From: Klebsiella sp. WP3-W18-ESBL-02
GTDB lineage: Bacteria; Pseudomonadota; Gammaproteobacteria; Enterobacterales; Enterobacteriaceae
Direction of reading: 5' to 3'
Assembly: GCF_014168815.1 (NCBI RefSeq)
Contig: NZ_AP021972.1
Span: forward strand, 1,612,001-1,676,000
Length of the DNA stretch: 64,000 bases
A program made the translations under genes and the position numbers. Positions 18,092 to 25,961 of this stretch are shown here, in pieces. The notes under the pieces are model-generated. The model worked only from the letters and a program-made list of their open reading frames with translations. It ran no database searches and was not told the origin of the DNA. The first letter of the stretch is position 1. Each line of letters opens with the position of its first letter.

Positions 18092-18820
18092 ATGTCTTAC
18101 TCCATTGGTGAATTTGCGCGGCTTTGCGGGATTAACGCGACAACGCTTCGCGCCTGGCAGCGTCGTTACGGCCTTCTCAAGCCTGAACGCACCGACGGCG
18201 GGCATCGTCTGTACAGCGACGACGACATCCAGCAGGCGCTGAAAATTCTCGACTGGGTCAAAAAGGGCGTCCCCGTCAGCCAGGTCAAACCGCTGCTGGC
18301 GCGCCCCGGCGCGCGGCGGACCAATAACTGGCTTACCCTACAGGAAAGTATGCTGCAGCGCCTGAAAGACGGCAAAATTGAGTCGCTACGTCAGCAGATT
18401 TACGACGCTGGCCGCGAGTATCCTCGCCCGGAACTGGTGACTGAAGTATTGCGCCCGCTGCGCAGCAAGGTCTCGGCTAACGTACCGACGATGATGACGC
18501 TGCGTGAAATTCTTGATGGGATCATCCTCTCTTACACCTCGTTTTGCCTGGAAGGGGATAAACGCGCGCCGGGCGATAACTACCTGATTACCGGCTGGCA
18601 TCTCACCGACCCCTGCGAGATCTGGCTTGAGGCGCTGCGCCGCACCGGCCAGGGGCATCGTATCGATGTTCTTCCCCAGCCTCCGACTACGCTGGCACCG
18701 GAAATCTTCCCGGAACGCAAATGGCTGCTGGTTACCAGCGGCAAGCTCACCGCTGCCCGCCAGAAACAAATAGACCTCTGGCAGCAGCAGGTTAATTCTC
18801 TCGAGGTTATCTCGCTCTAA
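18092..18820 (+). CDS. MerR-family regulator, MlrA/BluR-like
   Basis: The N-terminal MerR helix-turn-helix reads SIGEFARLCGINATTLRAWQ, followed by RRYGLLKPERTDGGHRLYSD. This is nearly the wording of E. coli MlrA and BluR. The C-terminal part (about residues 75-242) has the cobalamin-binding-like fold of that group, with no recognisable cobalamin-binding histidine motif. The start was put at ATG 18092, which gives the family N-terminus MSYSIGEF; a GTG at 18083 is the alternative. It is followed by a terminator and then by a nine-gene operon preceded by a dyad of MlrA type at 18952-18985, so it probably controls that operon. Confidence 0.87.
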   Translation: MSYSIGEFARLCGINATTLRAWQRRYGLLKPERTDGGHRLYSDDDIQQALKILDWVKKGVPVSQVKPLLARPGARRTNNWLTLQESMLQRLKDGKIESLRQQIYDAGREYPRPELVTEVLRPLRSKVSANVPTMMTLREILDGIILSYTSFCLEGDKRAPGDNYLITGWHLTDPCEIWLEALRRTGQGHRIDVLPQPPTTLAPEIFPERKWLLVTSGKLTAARQKQIDLWQQQVNSLEVISL

Positions 18821-18844
18821 CGCCCTTGTTGCACGCTTCCTTTG

Positions 18845-18871
18845 AAAACCACCCTCGCGGTGGTTTTTTTT
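18845..18871 (+). terminator. intrinsic terminator after the MerR gene
   Basis: A 9-bp perfect stem (AAAACCACC at 18845-18853, GGTGGTTTT at 18859-18867) with a five-base loop runs into eight Ts. Confidence 0.93.
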
Positions 18872-18951
18872 CATATTCACGCCAAATTAATGCATCGGCG
18901 TGGTTTTTGTAATTTATTGATTATATTTGGTTATTAAAAATATTTAATCCA

Positions 18952-18985
18952 AAACTTGGACAAATAAAAGTATTTGTGTAAGTTT
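18952..18985. promoter_or_regulatory. long dyad operator (MlrA-type) before the lipid-modification operon
   Basis: Two 15-bp arms, AAACTTGGACAAATA (18952-18966) and TATTTGTGTAAGTTT (18971-18985), match as an inverted repeat at 13 of 15 positions around a four-base centre. Within it, TTGGACA-N12-TGTGTAA has the layout of the MlrA site at csgD (TTGTACA-N12-TGTACAA). TTGGAC could also serve as a -35 element. It is 46 bp upstream of the first operon gene. Confidence 0.6.
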
Positions 18986-19030
18986 TAAGTATGCGACAAC
19001 GCGACGTGCTGACGACTCGGGGTAGAATTC

Positions 19031-19465
19031 ATGAGCACAATACCATCCGTCATTGACCGGTTTGTTGACTACTACGCCCGTCTGGACACCCAGCCGCCTT
19101 CGGCGCTAAGCGCGCTGTACGACGCGAATGCCACGCTTGTCGATCCGTTTGGCGAGCATAAGGGGATGCTCGCCATCCACCGCTACTTCACCCATCTGCT
19201 GGCTAACGTTGAATCCTGTCGCTTTTCCATTGATGCCCCGTTGCATCACGGCCTGCGTTTTGCAGTGTCGTGGACCATGCACTGGTCGCACCCGCGTATC
19301 GCCGGCGGTGAGACGCTCATACTGCCGGGGTGCTCGATTGTTGATATTCACGGGGAAAAGGTGCTTCGCCAGCGCGACTACTATGACGCCGGTGAAATGC
19401 TTTATGAACATCTGCCGCTGTTAGGCTGGGCGGTTCGTGGCGTGAAAAGGAGGGTGCGAGCATGA
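19031..19465 (+). CDS. SnoaL/NTF2-like fold protein
   Basis: This 144-residue protein begins with a typical SnoaL-like pattern: VIDRFVDYYARLD, then ALSALYDANATLVDPFGEHKG, and ends with YYDAGEMLYEHLPLLGW. The NTF2-like cone fold serves isomerases, hydratases and small binding proteins, so the reaction cannot be named. It is the first gene of the nine-gene operon. Its stop overlaps the start of the SDR gene. Homologous genes stand in the same position in gamma-proteobacterial clusters with Cfa-like and DUF1365 genes. Confidence 0.82.
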   Translation: MSTIPSVIDRFVDYYARLDTQPPSALSALYDANATLVDPFGEHKGMLAIHRYFTHLLANVESCRFSIDAPLHHGLRFAVSWTMHWSHPRIAGGETLILPGCSIVDIHGEKVLRQRDYYDAGEMLYEHLPLLGWAVRGVKRRVRA

Positions 19466-20181
19466 TGACTGTCCTCATCACCGGTGCCAGCTCCGGTATT
19501 GGTGCCGGGCTCGCCAAATCCTGGGCCGATGACGGTTATTACGTTATCGCCTGCGGCCGCGACGCGGGGCGGCTGGACATGCTGCGTCAGTACAGCGCCA
19601 ATATCAGCGTACGTGCGTTTGACATGACAGACAGGGACGCCTGTCGCCAGGCGCTCGCGGAGTGCTACCCCGATATGGCGATCCTGTGTGCCGGGACCTG
19701 CGAATATCTCGACCACGGTCAGGTCGACGCCGAACGGGTTGAACGGGTCATGACCACCAACTTTCAGGGGCCGGTAAACTGCCTTGACGTGCTACAGCCG
19801 CAGCTGATTTCCGGCAGCCGCGTGGTGCTGGTGAGTTCGATGGCGCACTGGCTGCCGTTCCCGCGCGCGGAGGCGTATGGCGCATCCAAAGCGGCCCTGA
19901 CGTGGTTTGCCAACAGCCTGCGTTTGGATTGGGCGCCAAAAGGTATTGCCGTCACGCTGGTCTCTCCGGGGTTTGTGGACACCCCCTTAACCCGCAAAAA
20001 TGATTTCCCGATGCCGGGGCAGGTCAGCGTTGAACAGGCGGTCAAAGCCATTCGCCGCGGCCTGACTAAAGGCAAAAATCACATTGTCTTCCCGGCGGGG
20101 TTTGGCGCAGCCCTGCGCGTGCTGGCTGCCATGCCTTCTTGTTTACAGCGCAGCCTGTTGCGCAGGATGGTGCGCTCATGA
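19462..20181 (+). CDS. short-chain dehydrogenase/reductase
   Basis: This is a 239-residue classical SDR oxidoreductase. The dinucleotide-binding motif TGASSGIG is at about residues 7-14, and the catalytic YGASK is near residues 137-141, preceded by a serine-rich strand (VVLVSSMAH). NADPH preference is possible but not proven. It sits between the SnoaL-like and FAD genes with ATGA-type overlaps on both sides, so it is translationally coupled. Its substrate is probably a lipid or lipid-derived carbonyl, inferred only from the neighbours. Confidence 0.88.
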   Translation: MMTVLITGASSGIGAGLAKSWADDGYYVIACGRDAGRLDMLRQYSANISVRAFDMTDRDACRQALAECYPDMAILCAGTCEYLDHGQVDAERVERVMTTNFQGPVNCLDVLQPQLISGSRVVLVSSMAHWLPFPRAEAYGASKAALTWFANSLRLDWAPKGIAVTLVSPGFVDTPLTRKNDFPMPGQVSVEQAVKAIRRGLTKGKNHIVFPAGFGAALRVLAAMPSCLQRSLLRRMVRS

Positions 20182-21434
20182 AGATCGCGATTATCGGCAG
20201 CGGCATTGCCGGGCTGACCTGCGCCTGGCGTCTGGCCGGGCATCATCAGGTGACGTTGTTTGAGTCGGCGGCGACCGTCGGTGGGCATACCGCCACGGTA
20301 GATGTCGCCACGCCGCAGGGGCAATACGCCATTGATACCGGCTTTATCGTTTACAACGACCGAACCTACCCACGGTTTATGGGGCTGCTGAGCGAGCTGG
20401 GTATCCAGGGGCAAAAAACGCAGATGAGTTTCTCGGTGCATAACCCGCACAGCGGCATGGAGTACAACGGCCATACGCTCACTTCGCTGTTTGCCCAGCG
20501 TCGTAACCTGGTGAACCCGGTATTCTGGGGGCTGCTAAAAGAAATAGTCCGCTTTAATCGCCTGGCGAAGCAGGCATTGCACAACGTTGATGCACAGGCC
20601 ACGCTGCAAACGTTTCTCGATCGGCATGGCTTCAGCGCCTTTTTTGCTCGCCATTATATTCTGCCGATGGGCGCGGCGATCTGGTCGTCATCCTTACAGG
20701 AAATGCGCCGTTTTCCGCTGCCGCTGTTCTTACGTTTCTTTGAGCACCATGGCCTGCTGGATATCACCCACCGCCCGCAGTGGTACGTGGTCCCCGGCGG
20801 CTCGCGGGAGTATATCCGCGCGATGCTGGCTCAGCTTGGCGAGCGTCTGACGTTGCGCCTGAATACGCCGGTACAGCGCGTGATGCGCGACGAAAACCGC
20901 GTGACGGTTTACGCCGCCGACGCGGCGCAGGATTTTGACCACGCGATCTTCGCCTGTCATTCCGGGCAGGCGTTGGCGATGCTGGGCGATGCCACCCCCG
21001 CCGAGCATGACGTGCTGGGCGCTATTGGCTGGCAGCGCAACGAGGTGGTGCTGCACAGCGACCGTCGCTGGCTACCGGTACGCGAACGCGCCTGGGCAAG
21101 CTGGAACTATCGCCTGAGTGGGCAAGAGCAGGCCAGCGCCTGCGTAACCTATAACATGAATATTTTGCAGGGGCTGCCTGAAGGCAGTCCGCTGTTCTGC
21201 GTTACGCTCAACCCGGATGCCCCGATTGACGCGCGCTACGTCTGGCAGCGCTTCGTGTATGAACACCCGTTGTTTAACCCGCAGAGCTGGCAGGCGCAGG
21301 CCCGACGTGATGAGATAAACGGCCAGCATCGCAGCTGGTTCTGCGGCGCCTACTGGTACAACGGGTTCCATGAAGATGGGGTACGCAGCGCGCTGGATGT
21401 GGTGCACGGCATCGCCGCGCAGGAGGGCACCTGA
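20178..21434 (+). CDS. FAD-dependent amine-oxidase-like oxidoreductase
   Basis: This 418-residue flavoprotein has the FAD-binding Rossmann motif IGSGIAGLTCAWRLAGHHQV at its N-terminus, then VGGHTATVDV and a mid-protein YNDRTYPRFMGLL typical of NAD(P)-binding, amine-oxidase-like enzymes encoded next to Cfa-like genes. ATG 20178 overlaps the SDR stop and gives the proper MKIAIIGSG start; an in-frame ATG at 20139 lies inside the SDR gene. A member of this group, UfaD of Rhodobacter sphaeroides, acts as a fatty-acid desaturase in furan fatty acid formation. Equivalence here is inferred from context. Confidence 0.85.
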   Translation: MKIAIIGSGIAGLTCAWRLAGHHQVTLFESAATVGGHTATVDVATPQGQYAIDTGFIVYNDRTYPRFMGLLSELGIQGQKTQMSFSVHNPHSGMEYNGHTLTSLFAQRRNLVNPVFWGLLKEIVRFNRLAKQALHNVDAQATLQTFLDRHGFSAFFARHYILPMGAAIWSSSLQEMRRFPLPLFLRFFEHHGLLDITHRPQWYVVPGGSREYIRAMLAQLGERLTLRLNTPVQRVMRDENRVTVYAADAAQDFDHAIFACHSGQALAMLGDATPAEHDVLGAIGWQRNEVVLHSDRRWLPVRERAWASWNYRLSGQEQASACVTYNMNILQGLPEGSPLFCVTLNPDAPIDARYVWQRFVYEHPLFNPQSWQAQARRDEINGQHRSWFCGAYWYNGFHEDGVRSALDVVHGIAAQEGT

Positions 21435-22156
21435 TGAACAGCTGCCTGTATCAGGGCGTGTTACGCCATCGCCGGCTTCAGCCGACGGCGCACCAGTTTA
21501 GCTATCAGGTGTTTATGGCCTGGCTCGACCTGGATGAGCTGACGCGGATTGCCGATGCCGGCGTGCGCCGCAATCGCTTCGCCGCTGCGGCTTTCTATGA
21601 TGTCGATTACCCGCTGGGCACGCCGCTCAAAGCGGCGGCGCTGGATAGGCTCGCCTGCCTGACCGGCGAGCGCCCCGATGGCCGGGTGATGCTGCTGACC
21701 CAACTGCGCTATTTCGGCTTTCATTTTAACCCGGTCAACTTCTACTACTGCTACGACCGTGCCGGGACTCTGCGCTGGGTGCTGGCGGAGGTACGCAACA
21801 CCCCGTGGAATGAGCGTCACTACTATGCCGTTAATGCCGTAACGCCGCAGCCGTTGGCAAAAACCTTCCACGTGTCGCCGTTTAACCCGATGGATATGGT
21901 GTACCACTGGCGATTCAACCCGCCGGGCAGCACGCTGCATATGCATATTGAAAATCATCAGGCCGCGAAGATCTTTGATGCCACGCTGATGCTCAAACGC
22001 GAACCGCTGACGCCACCCAATCTGCGCACGCTGCAGTGGCGCATCCCGTTGATGACGCTGAAAACCGTACTCGCTATTTACTGGCAGGCGCTGAAGCTTT
22101 GGCTAAAGCGTGTGCCGCTTCACGCCCATCCCGCCAGCAGGAGTAAACGATCATGA
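21434..22156 (+). CDS. DUF1365 protein
   Basis: This 240-residue protein has the DUF1365 signatures: an N-terminal YQGVLRHRRLQPTAHQFSYQ, then LTQLRYFGFHFNPVNFYYCY and, later, the FHVSPFNPMDMVYHW stretch. Family members are nearly always encoded between an FAD oxidoreductase and a Cfa-like methyltransferase, as here. In R. sphaeroides the same neighbourhood makes furan fatty acids and is induced by singlet oxygen, but the reaction of DUF1365 proteins is not firmly assigned. It overlaps the FAD gene by one base and the next gene by four. Confidence 0.88.
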   Translation: MNSCLYQGVLRHRRLQPTAHQFSYQVFMAWLDLDELTRIADAGVRRNRFAAAAFYDVDYPLGTPLKAAALDRLACLTGERPDGRVMLLTQLRYFGFHFNPVNFYYCYDRAGTLRWVLAEVRNTPWNERHYYAVNAVTPQPLAKTFHVSPFNPMDMVYHWRFNPPGSTLHMHIENHQAAKIFDATLMLKREPLTPPNLRTLQWRIPLMTLKTVLAIYWQALKLWLKRVPLHAHPASRSKRS

Positions 22157-23373
22157 CCGAACCCGTCTTTGCGCTTGAACCCGACATTCCGCGCAACGTG
22201 CGAGCTGCGCGATGGCTGCTGTTTCGCCTGTTGAGCGGCCTCAGCGGCGGCTCGCTGACGGTGCGGGAAGGGGCGCAGACCTTTCATTTTGGCGAGGCGG
22301 CTGCGGCATTACGCGCCGAGGTGGAGATCCTCTCGCCGAAGGTTTACTGGCGTGCGTTGACCGGCGGTAGCCTGGCCGTGGCTGAAAGCTGGATGGATGG
22401 TGAGTGGGAAACCCATAACCTCACCGTATTGCTCGAGCTCTTTGCCGCCAATAGCCAGCTGCTTGAGCGGCTGGAGCGTGGTTTTCGTCTGCTGGGGCGG
22501 CCCGTTGAACGCCTGCGCCACTGGACCCGGCGCAACCATCGCCAGCAGGCGCGGGACAATATTGCCGCGCATTACGACCTGGGCAATACCTTTTACGCGC
22601 ATTTCCTTGATGAGGATTTACTCTATTCCAGCGCGCTGTTTAGCGCCGACGATCAGGATTTGAGCGTCGCGCAGCAGGCTAAAATGGCGCGGCTGTGTGA
22701 ACAGCTGGCGCTAACGCCGGGCGATCATTTGCTGGAGATTGGCACCGGTTGGGGGGCGCTGGCGGAGTACGCCGCGCGTCACTACGGCTGCCGCGTCACC
22801 ACCACCACGCTGTCGCAAGAACAGTTTGCGTGGGCCCGCACGCGTATTCACCGCGCGGGGCTACAGGGGCAGGTTGAGGTTCTGCTGTGTGATTACCGTG
22901 ATCTCACCGGTCAGTACGACAAACTGGTGTCGGTAGAGATGATTGAAGCGGTGGGGCAACGCTACCTGCCTGCCTTCTTTCGCACCTGCCAGGCGCGTTT
23001 ACGCCCCGGCGGCAAAATGGTGATTCAGGCCATCACTATTCAGGATCAGCGCTATCGCGACTACAGCAAAAGCGTTGACTTTATTCAGCGCTATATCTTC
23101 CCCGGCGGATTTTTACCCAGCATTACGGCAATGAGCGAACTGATGACGCGCCACACCGATTTCGTGGTACGCAACCTGTTTGATATGGGACCCGATTACG
23201 CCCGGACGCTGGCCCACTGGCGGCAGCGGTTTATCCACGCCTGGCAGGAGATTGAAAAACTGGGGTTTGACGAGCGCTTCCGCCGGATGTGGCTTTACTA
23301 CTTTGGCTACTGTGAGGCCGGATTTAAGGCCCGCACCATCAGCGTGGTGCAGCTAACGGCAGAGCGGGTATGA
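22153..23373 (+). CDS. Cfa-like SAM-dependent lipid methyltransferase with altered bicarbonate site
   Basis: This 406-residue enzyme has the cyclopropane-fatty-acid synthase fold. The lipid-binding and active region includes HYDLGNTFYAHFLDEDLLYS, and the SAM site reads LLEIGTGWGALAEYAARHYG. The E. coli CFA bicarbonate ligands Cys139 and His266 are replaced by Ser160 and Gln292, while the Glu (Glu265) is kept. It therefore may methylate or methylenate unsaturated acyl chains by a different route, as the UfaM-type enzymes do. It overlaps DUF1365 and DUF2878 by ATGA junctions. A separate housekeeping cfa gene is expected elsewhere in the genome. Confidence 0.88.
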   Translation: MTEPVFALEPDIPRNVRAARWLLFRLLSGLSGGSLTVREGAQTFHFGEAAAALRAEVEILSPKVYWRALTGGSLAVAESWMDGEWETHNLTVLLELFAANSQLLERLERGFRLLGRPVERLRHWTRRNHRQQARDNIAAHYDLGNTFYAHFLDEDLLYSSALFSADDQDLSVAQQAKMARLCEQLALTPGDHLLEIGTGWGALAEYAARHYGCRVTTTTLSQEQFAWARTRIHRAGLQGQVEVLLCDYRDLTGQYDKLVSVEMIEAVGQRYLPAFFRTCQARLRPGGKMVIQAITIQDQRYRDYSKSVDFIQRYIFPGGFLPSITAMSELMTRHTDFVVRNLFDMGPDYARTLAHWRQRFIHAWQEIEKLGFDERFRRMWLYYFGYCEAGFKARTISVVQLTAERV

Positions 23374-23855
23374 AACGTCATTTTTCGCTCTTTTTGCTGG
23401 CCATTGGCTTCGACCTTTACTGGCTGCTGGTGGTGATGTTTCGCGAGCGCGGCCAGCTATTATGGCTGGCGCTGGCCATCCTGGCCTGCATTCTGCTGCC
23501 GTCGGCCTACCGTTTGTATGCCCTGCTGCTGGCCGTGGCGGGCGGCGGGTTAGATGTATTGTGGGGGCTGTCGGGGCTGATTCACTTTCAGGGTGCCGCG
23601 CCGTTGCCGCTGTGGCTGATGGCGCTGTGGCTGATGTTCGCTGCCGTCTGGACGCGTTTGACCTATTCCACCACCCTGCCGGGATGGGTGCTGGCGCTGA
23701 TAGCAACCTGCGGTGGCCCGGTCGCCTACCTGGCGGGCGCGCAGCTGGGTGCGATGACCTTTGTACAGCCTGTGCCGGTTGTTATGGGCGCAATGGCGGC
23801 CGGGTGGCTGGCGCTCATGCTGGCGTTTCACATCCTGATGGGGAAACGGCAATGA
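23370..23855 (+). CDS. DUF2878 inner-membrane protein
   Basis: This 161-residue, very hydrophobic protein has about five membrane segments and few charged residues. Its N-terminus (MKRHFSLFLLAIGFDLYWLL) and the GGGLDVLWGLSGLIHFQG stretch fit the DUF2878 family, found in these operons. No catalytic motif is visible. It overlaps the Cfa-like gene and the following chalcone-isomerase-like gene. A role with the lipid enzymes at the inner membrane is an inference. Confidence 0.75.
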   Translation: MKRHFSLFLLAIGFDLYWLLVVMFRERGQLLWLALAILACILLPSAYRLYALLLAVAGGGLDVLWGLSGLIHFQGAAPLPLWLMALWLMFAAVWTRLTYSTTLPGWVLALIATCGGPVAYLAGAQLGAMTFVQPVPVVMGAMAAGWLALMLAFHILMGKRQ

Positions 23856-24376
23856 AATCTGTCGTGCTGTTACTGCTGTGGCTACTCGTTGCAACGCCTG
23901 CCGTTGCCGCTGACTGGTTAAGCTGGCGCAAAGCAGGGGAGGCGACGCTGACGTGGGGACCGTTTACGGTCTACACCTCCCAGTTGCTCACGCTCGACGG
24001 GCACTACCGCGGGCAATGGCAAAATCAGGCGCTGATTATCACGTATCAACGCAATATCGACCGGGAGGCGCTTGTCGACGCCACGCGTGAGCAGTGGCAG
24101 GCGCAGGGGATTCTTACACGCGAAGCGCAGAGCGGGGCCTGGCTACGCATGCTTGCGGATTTATGGCCGGACGTCGCGCCAGGGGCGCAGTTGGCCTTTG
24201 TATTGACCGCAAAGCAGGGGCAGTTCTGGTATCGCGCATCCGCGAGCGCGCCGCGCTTTATACCGCTCGGGAAACCGCAGTCGGCTGATTTTAGCGAAAA
24301 TTTCCTCGCCATCTGGCTGGGACCCCGCACGCAATATCCCGAGCTGCGTCAGCAGCTCACCGGAGGTAAAAAATGA
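23852..24376 (+). CDS. periplasmic chalcone-isomerase-like protein
   Basis: This 174-residue protein starts at ATG 23852, overlapping the DUF2878 stop, and opens with a clear signal peptide (MKSVVLLLLWLLVATPAVAA). The mature part has the bacterial chalcone-isomerase-like pattern: GEATLTWGPFTVYTSQLLT, then ALIITYQRNIDREALVDAT, and a C-terminal FLAIWLGP. Bacterial members are not thought to act on flavonoids; a fatty-acid-binding role is plausible for this fold. A longer in-frame reading from 23462 lies inside DUF2878 and was rejected. Confidence 0.82.
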   Translation: MKSVVLLLLWLLVATPAVAADWLSWRKAGEATLTWGPFTVYTSQLLTLDGHYRGQWQNQALIITYQRNIDREALVDATREQWQAQGILTREAQSGAWLRMLADLWPDVAPGAQLAFVLTAKQGQFWYRASASAPRFIPLGKPQSADFSENFLAIWLGPRTQYPELRQQLTGGKK

Positions 24377-24903
24377 AACGTTTATTGACCCTATGCCTGC
24401 CGCTGATGATGCAACTCACCGGCTGTAGCAGCGACGTTGCCGATTACCGCCAGCAGCAGCCGGTGCTGGATATTTTTCATTACTTCCAGGGGGAAACGGA
24501 GGCCTGGGGGATGGTGCAGGATCGCAGCGGTAAGCAGCTTCGCCGCTTCCACGTTGAAATCAACGGCGATGTGGTTGGCGAGACCCTGACCCTCAACGAA
24601 CGGTTTGTGTATGACGATGGCGAAAAGCAGCAGCGGGTGTGGCATATCCGTCGTCTTAGCGCTGACCGCTATGAGGGCACTGCGGGTGATATTGACGGCG
24701 TGGCAACGGGTAAATCGGCAGGCAATGCCTTCAACTGGCATTACAGCATGAATGTGAAAGCCAGCGGCAGAACCTGGCTATTGCATTTTGACGACTGGAT
24801 GTACCTCCAGGACGGCAAACATTTATTCAATAAAACTGAGATGAAGAAATTTGGCCTCACCGTGGGGACGGTGACGCTGTTCTTCTCCCGTAAAGCGCAG
24901 TAG
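24373..24903 (+). CDS. DUF3833 lipoprotein
   Basis: This 176-residue protein has a lipoprotein signal with the lipobox LTGC and acylated Cys18. The body (VLDIFHYFQGETEAWGMVQD, then HIRRLSADRYEGTAGDIDGV) matches the DUF3833 family, a small lipocalin-like beta-barrel. The residue after Cys is Ser, so sorting to the outer membrane is likely. Family members go with Cfa-like, DUF2878 and chalcone-isomerase-like genes. Transport or binding of modified lipids is an attractive but unproven role. Confidence 0.82.
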   Translation: MKRLLTLCLPLMMQLTGCSSDVADYRQQQPVLDIFHYFQGETEAWGMVQDRSGKQLRRFHVEINGDVVGETLTLNERFVYDDGEKQQRVWHIRRLSADRYEGTAGDIDGVATGKSAGNAFNWHYSMNVKASGRTWLLHFDDWMYLQDGKHLFNKTEMKKFGLTVGTVTLFFSRKAQ

Positions 24904-24916
24904 CGAGGAGGCGCCC

Positions 24917-25876
24917 ATGAACACGCAACCTGTTATAGGCATCAGCGGCTGCTTAACCGGCGCGGCCGTCCGCTTCGACGGCGGGCATAAACGGACGGAC
25001 TTTGTGATGGACAAGCTGGCGCACTGGGTGGCCTTCCGGCCCATTTGCCCGGAGATGGCCATCGGCCTGCCGGTCCCGCGACCGGCGCTGCGGCTGGTAC
25101 AAACGACGGCAGGCGATATCCGTATGCGCTTCAGCCACGCGCCTGATGATGATGTCAGCGAAAAAATGCACGCTTTTTGCGACGAGTACCTGTCCGGGCT
25201 GGGCGAACTGTCGGGATTTATCGTCTGCGCCAAATCCCCCAGCTGCGGTATGGAGCGGGTGCGGTTGTATGACGAAAAGGGAAACCGGGGACGTAAAGAA
25301 GGCGTTGGTCTGTTTACCGCCGCGCTGCTGGCGAAATATCCCTGGCTGCCGGTGGAAGAAGACGGACGACTGCACGATCCGCTGCTGCGCGAAAATTTCG
25401 TCGAACGGGTGTTTGCGCTGCATGAACTCAATACGCTGCGTAAAAACGGCCTGACCCGCCGGGCTCTGCTGGATTTTCATAGCCGCTATAAACTGCAGCT
25501 GCTGGCGCATCATCAGGCGGGCTATCGCGAAATTGGCCCGTTTGTCGCGACGCTGCACCAGTGGGAGGATCTGGAGGCCTTCTTTGTGACCTATCGTGAC
25601 AAGCTGATGGCGATCCTTAAGAAGCCTGCTTCACGTAAAAACCACACCAATGTCTTGATGCATATTCAGGGGTATTTTCGCCATCAGCTAACGATGCGTC
25701 AGCGGGGAGAGCTGCGTGAGGTTATTCTGAACTATCGGGCGGGGCTGCTGCCGATTCTCGCCCCGATGACCCTGCTGAAGCACTATCTTGCGGAATACCC
25801 GGACGGCTACCTGCTGACGCAGAATTACTTCGACCCCTATCCGCAGGATCTGGCGCTACGGCTGACGGTAAATTAA
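24917..25876 (+). CDS. DUF523-DUF1722 fusion protein (YbgA-like with desulfurase-type N-domain)
   Basis: The 319 residues hold two domains. DUF523 (about residues 1-150) has three conserved cysteines: Cys12 in ISGCLTG, Cys44 in RPICPEM and Cys110 in SPSCG. This is the [4Fe-4S] ligand pattern of the thiouracil desulfurase TudS. DUF1722 (about residues 185-310) corresponds to E. coli YbgA, which is encoded beside the photolyase gene. No photolyase is present here. The gene follows DUF3833 by 13 bp with a GAGGAGG ribosome site, so it is the ninth gene of the operon. A role in removing damaged or thiolated nucleobases is possible but not shown. Confidence 0.82.
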   Translation: MNTQPVIGISGCLTGAAVRFDGGHKRTDFVMDKLAHWVAFRPICPEMAIGLPVPRPALRLVQTTAGDIRMRFSHAPDDDVSEKMHAFCDEYLSGLGELSGFIVCAKSPSCGMERVRLYDEKGNRGRKEGVGLFTAALLAKYPWLPVEEDGRLHDPLLRENFVERVFALHELNTLRKNGLTRRALLDFHSRYKLQLLAHHQAGYREIGPFVATLHQWEDLEAFFVTYRDKLMAILKKPASRKNHTNVLMHIQGYFRHQLTMRQRGELREVILNYRAGLLPILAPMTLLKHYLAEYPDGYLLTQNYFDPYPQDLALRLTVN

Positions 25877-25906
25877 GGGCCATTCCCTACCGCTGGCCGC
25901 GGGCAG

Positions 25907-25941
25907 AAAAAAACGCGCCGCCTTAAAAAGGTGGCGCGTTT
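25907..25941 (-). terminator. intrinsic terminator of the pirin gene (minus strand)
   Basis: A 14-bp stem with one G-T pair (25911-25924 with 25928-25941, three-base loop) ends on the minus strand in a seven-T run (25913-25907). It also sits just after the plus-strand operon and may serve both. Confidence 0.88.
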
Positions 25942-25961
25942 CGGCTATGGCGTTGAACGGC

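Noticed and set aside
23462..23851. N-terminal extension of the chalcone-isomerase-like protein
   Set aside because: It lies within the DUF2878 gene in another frame; ATG 23852 with a signal peptide and an overlapping stop is the proper start.
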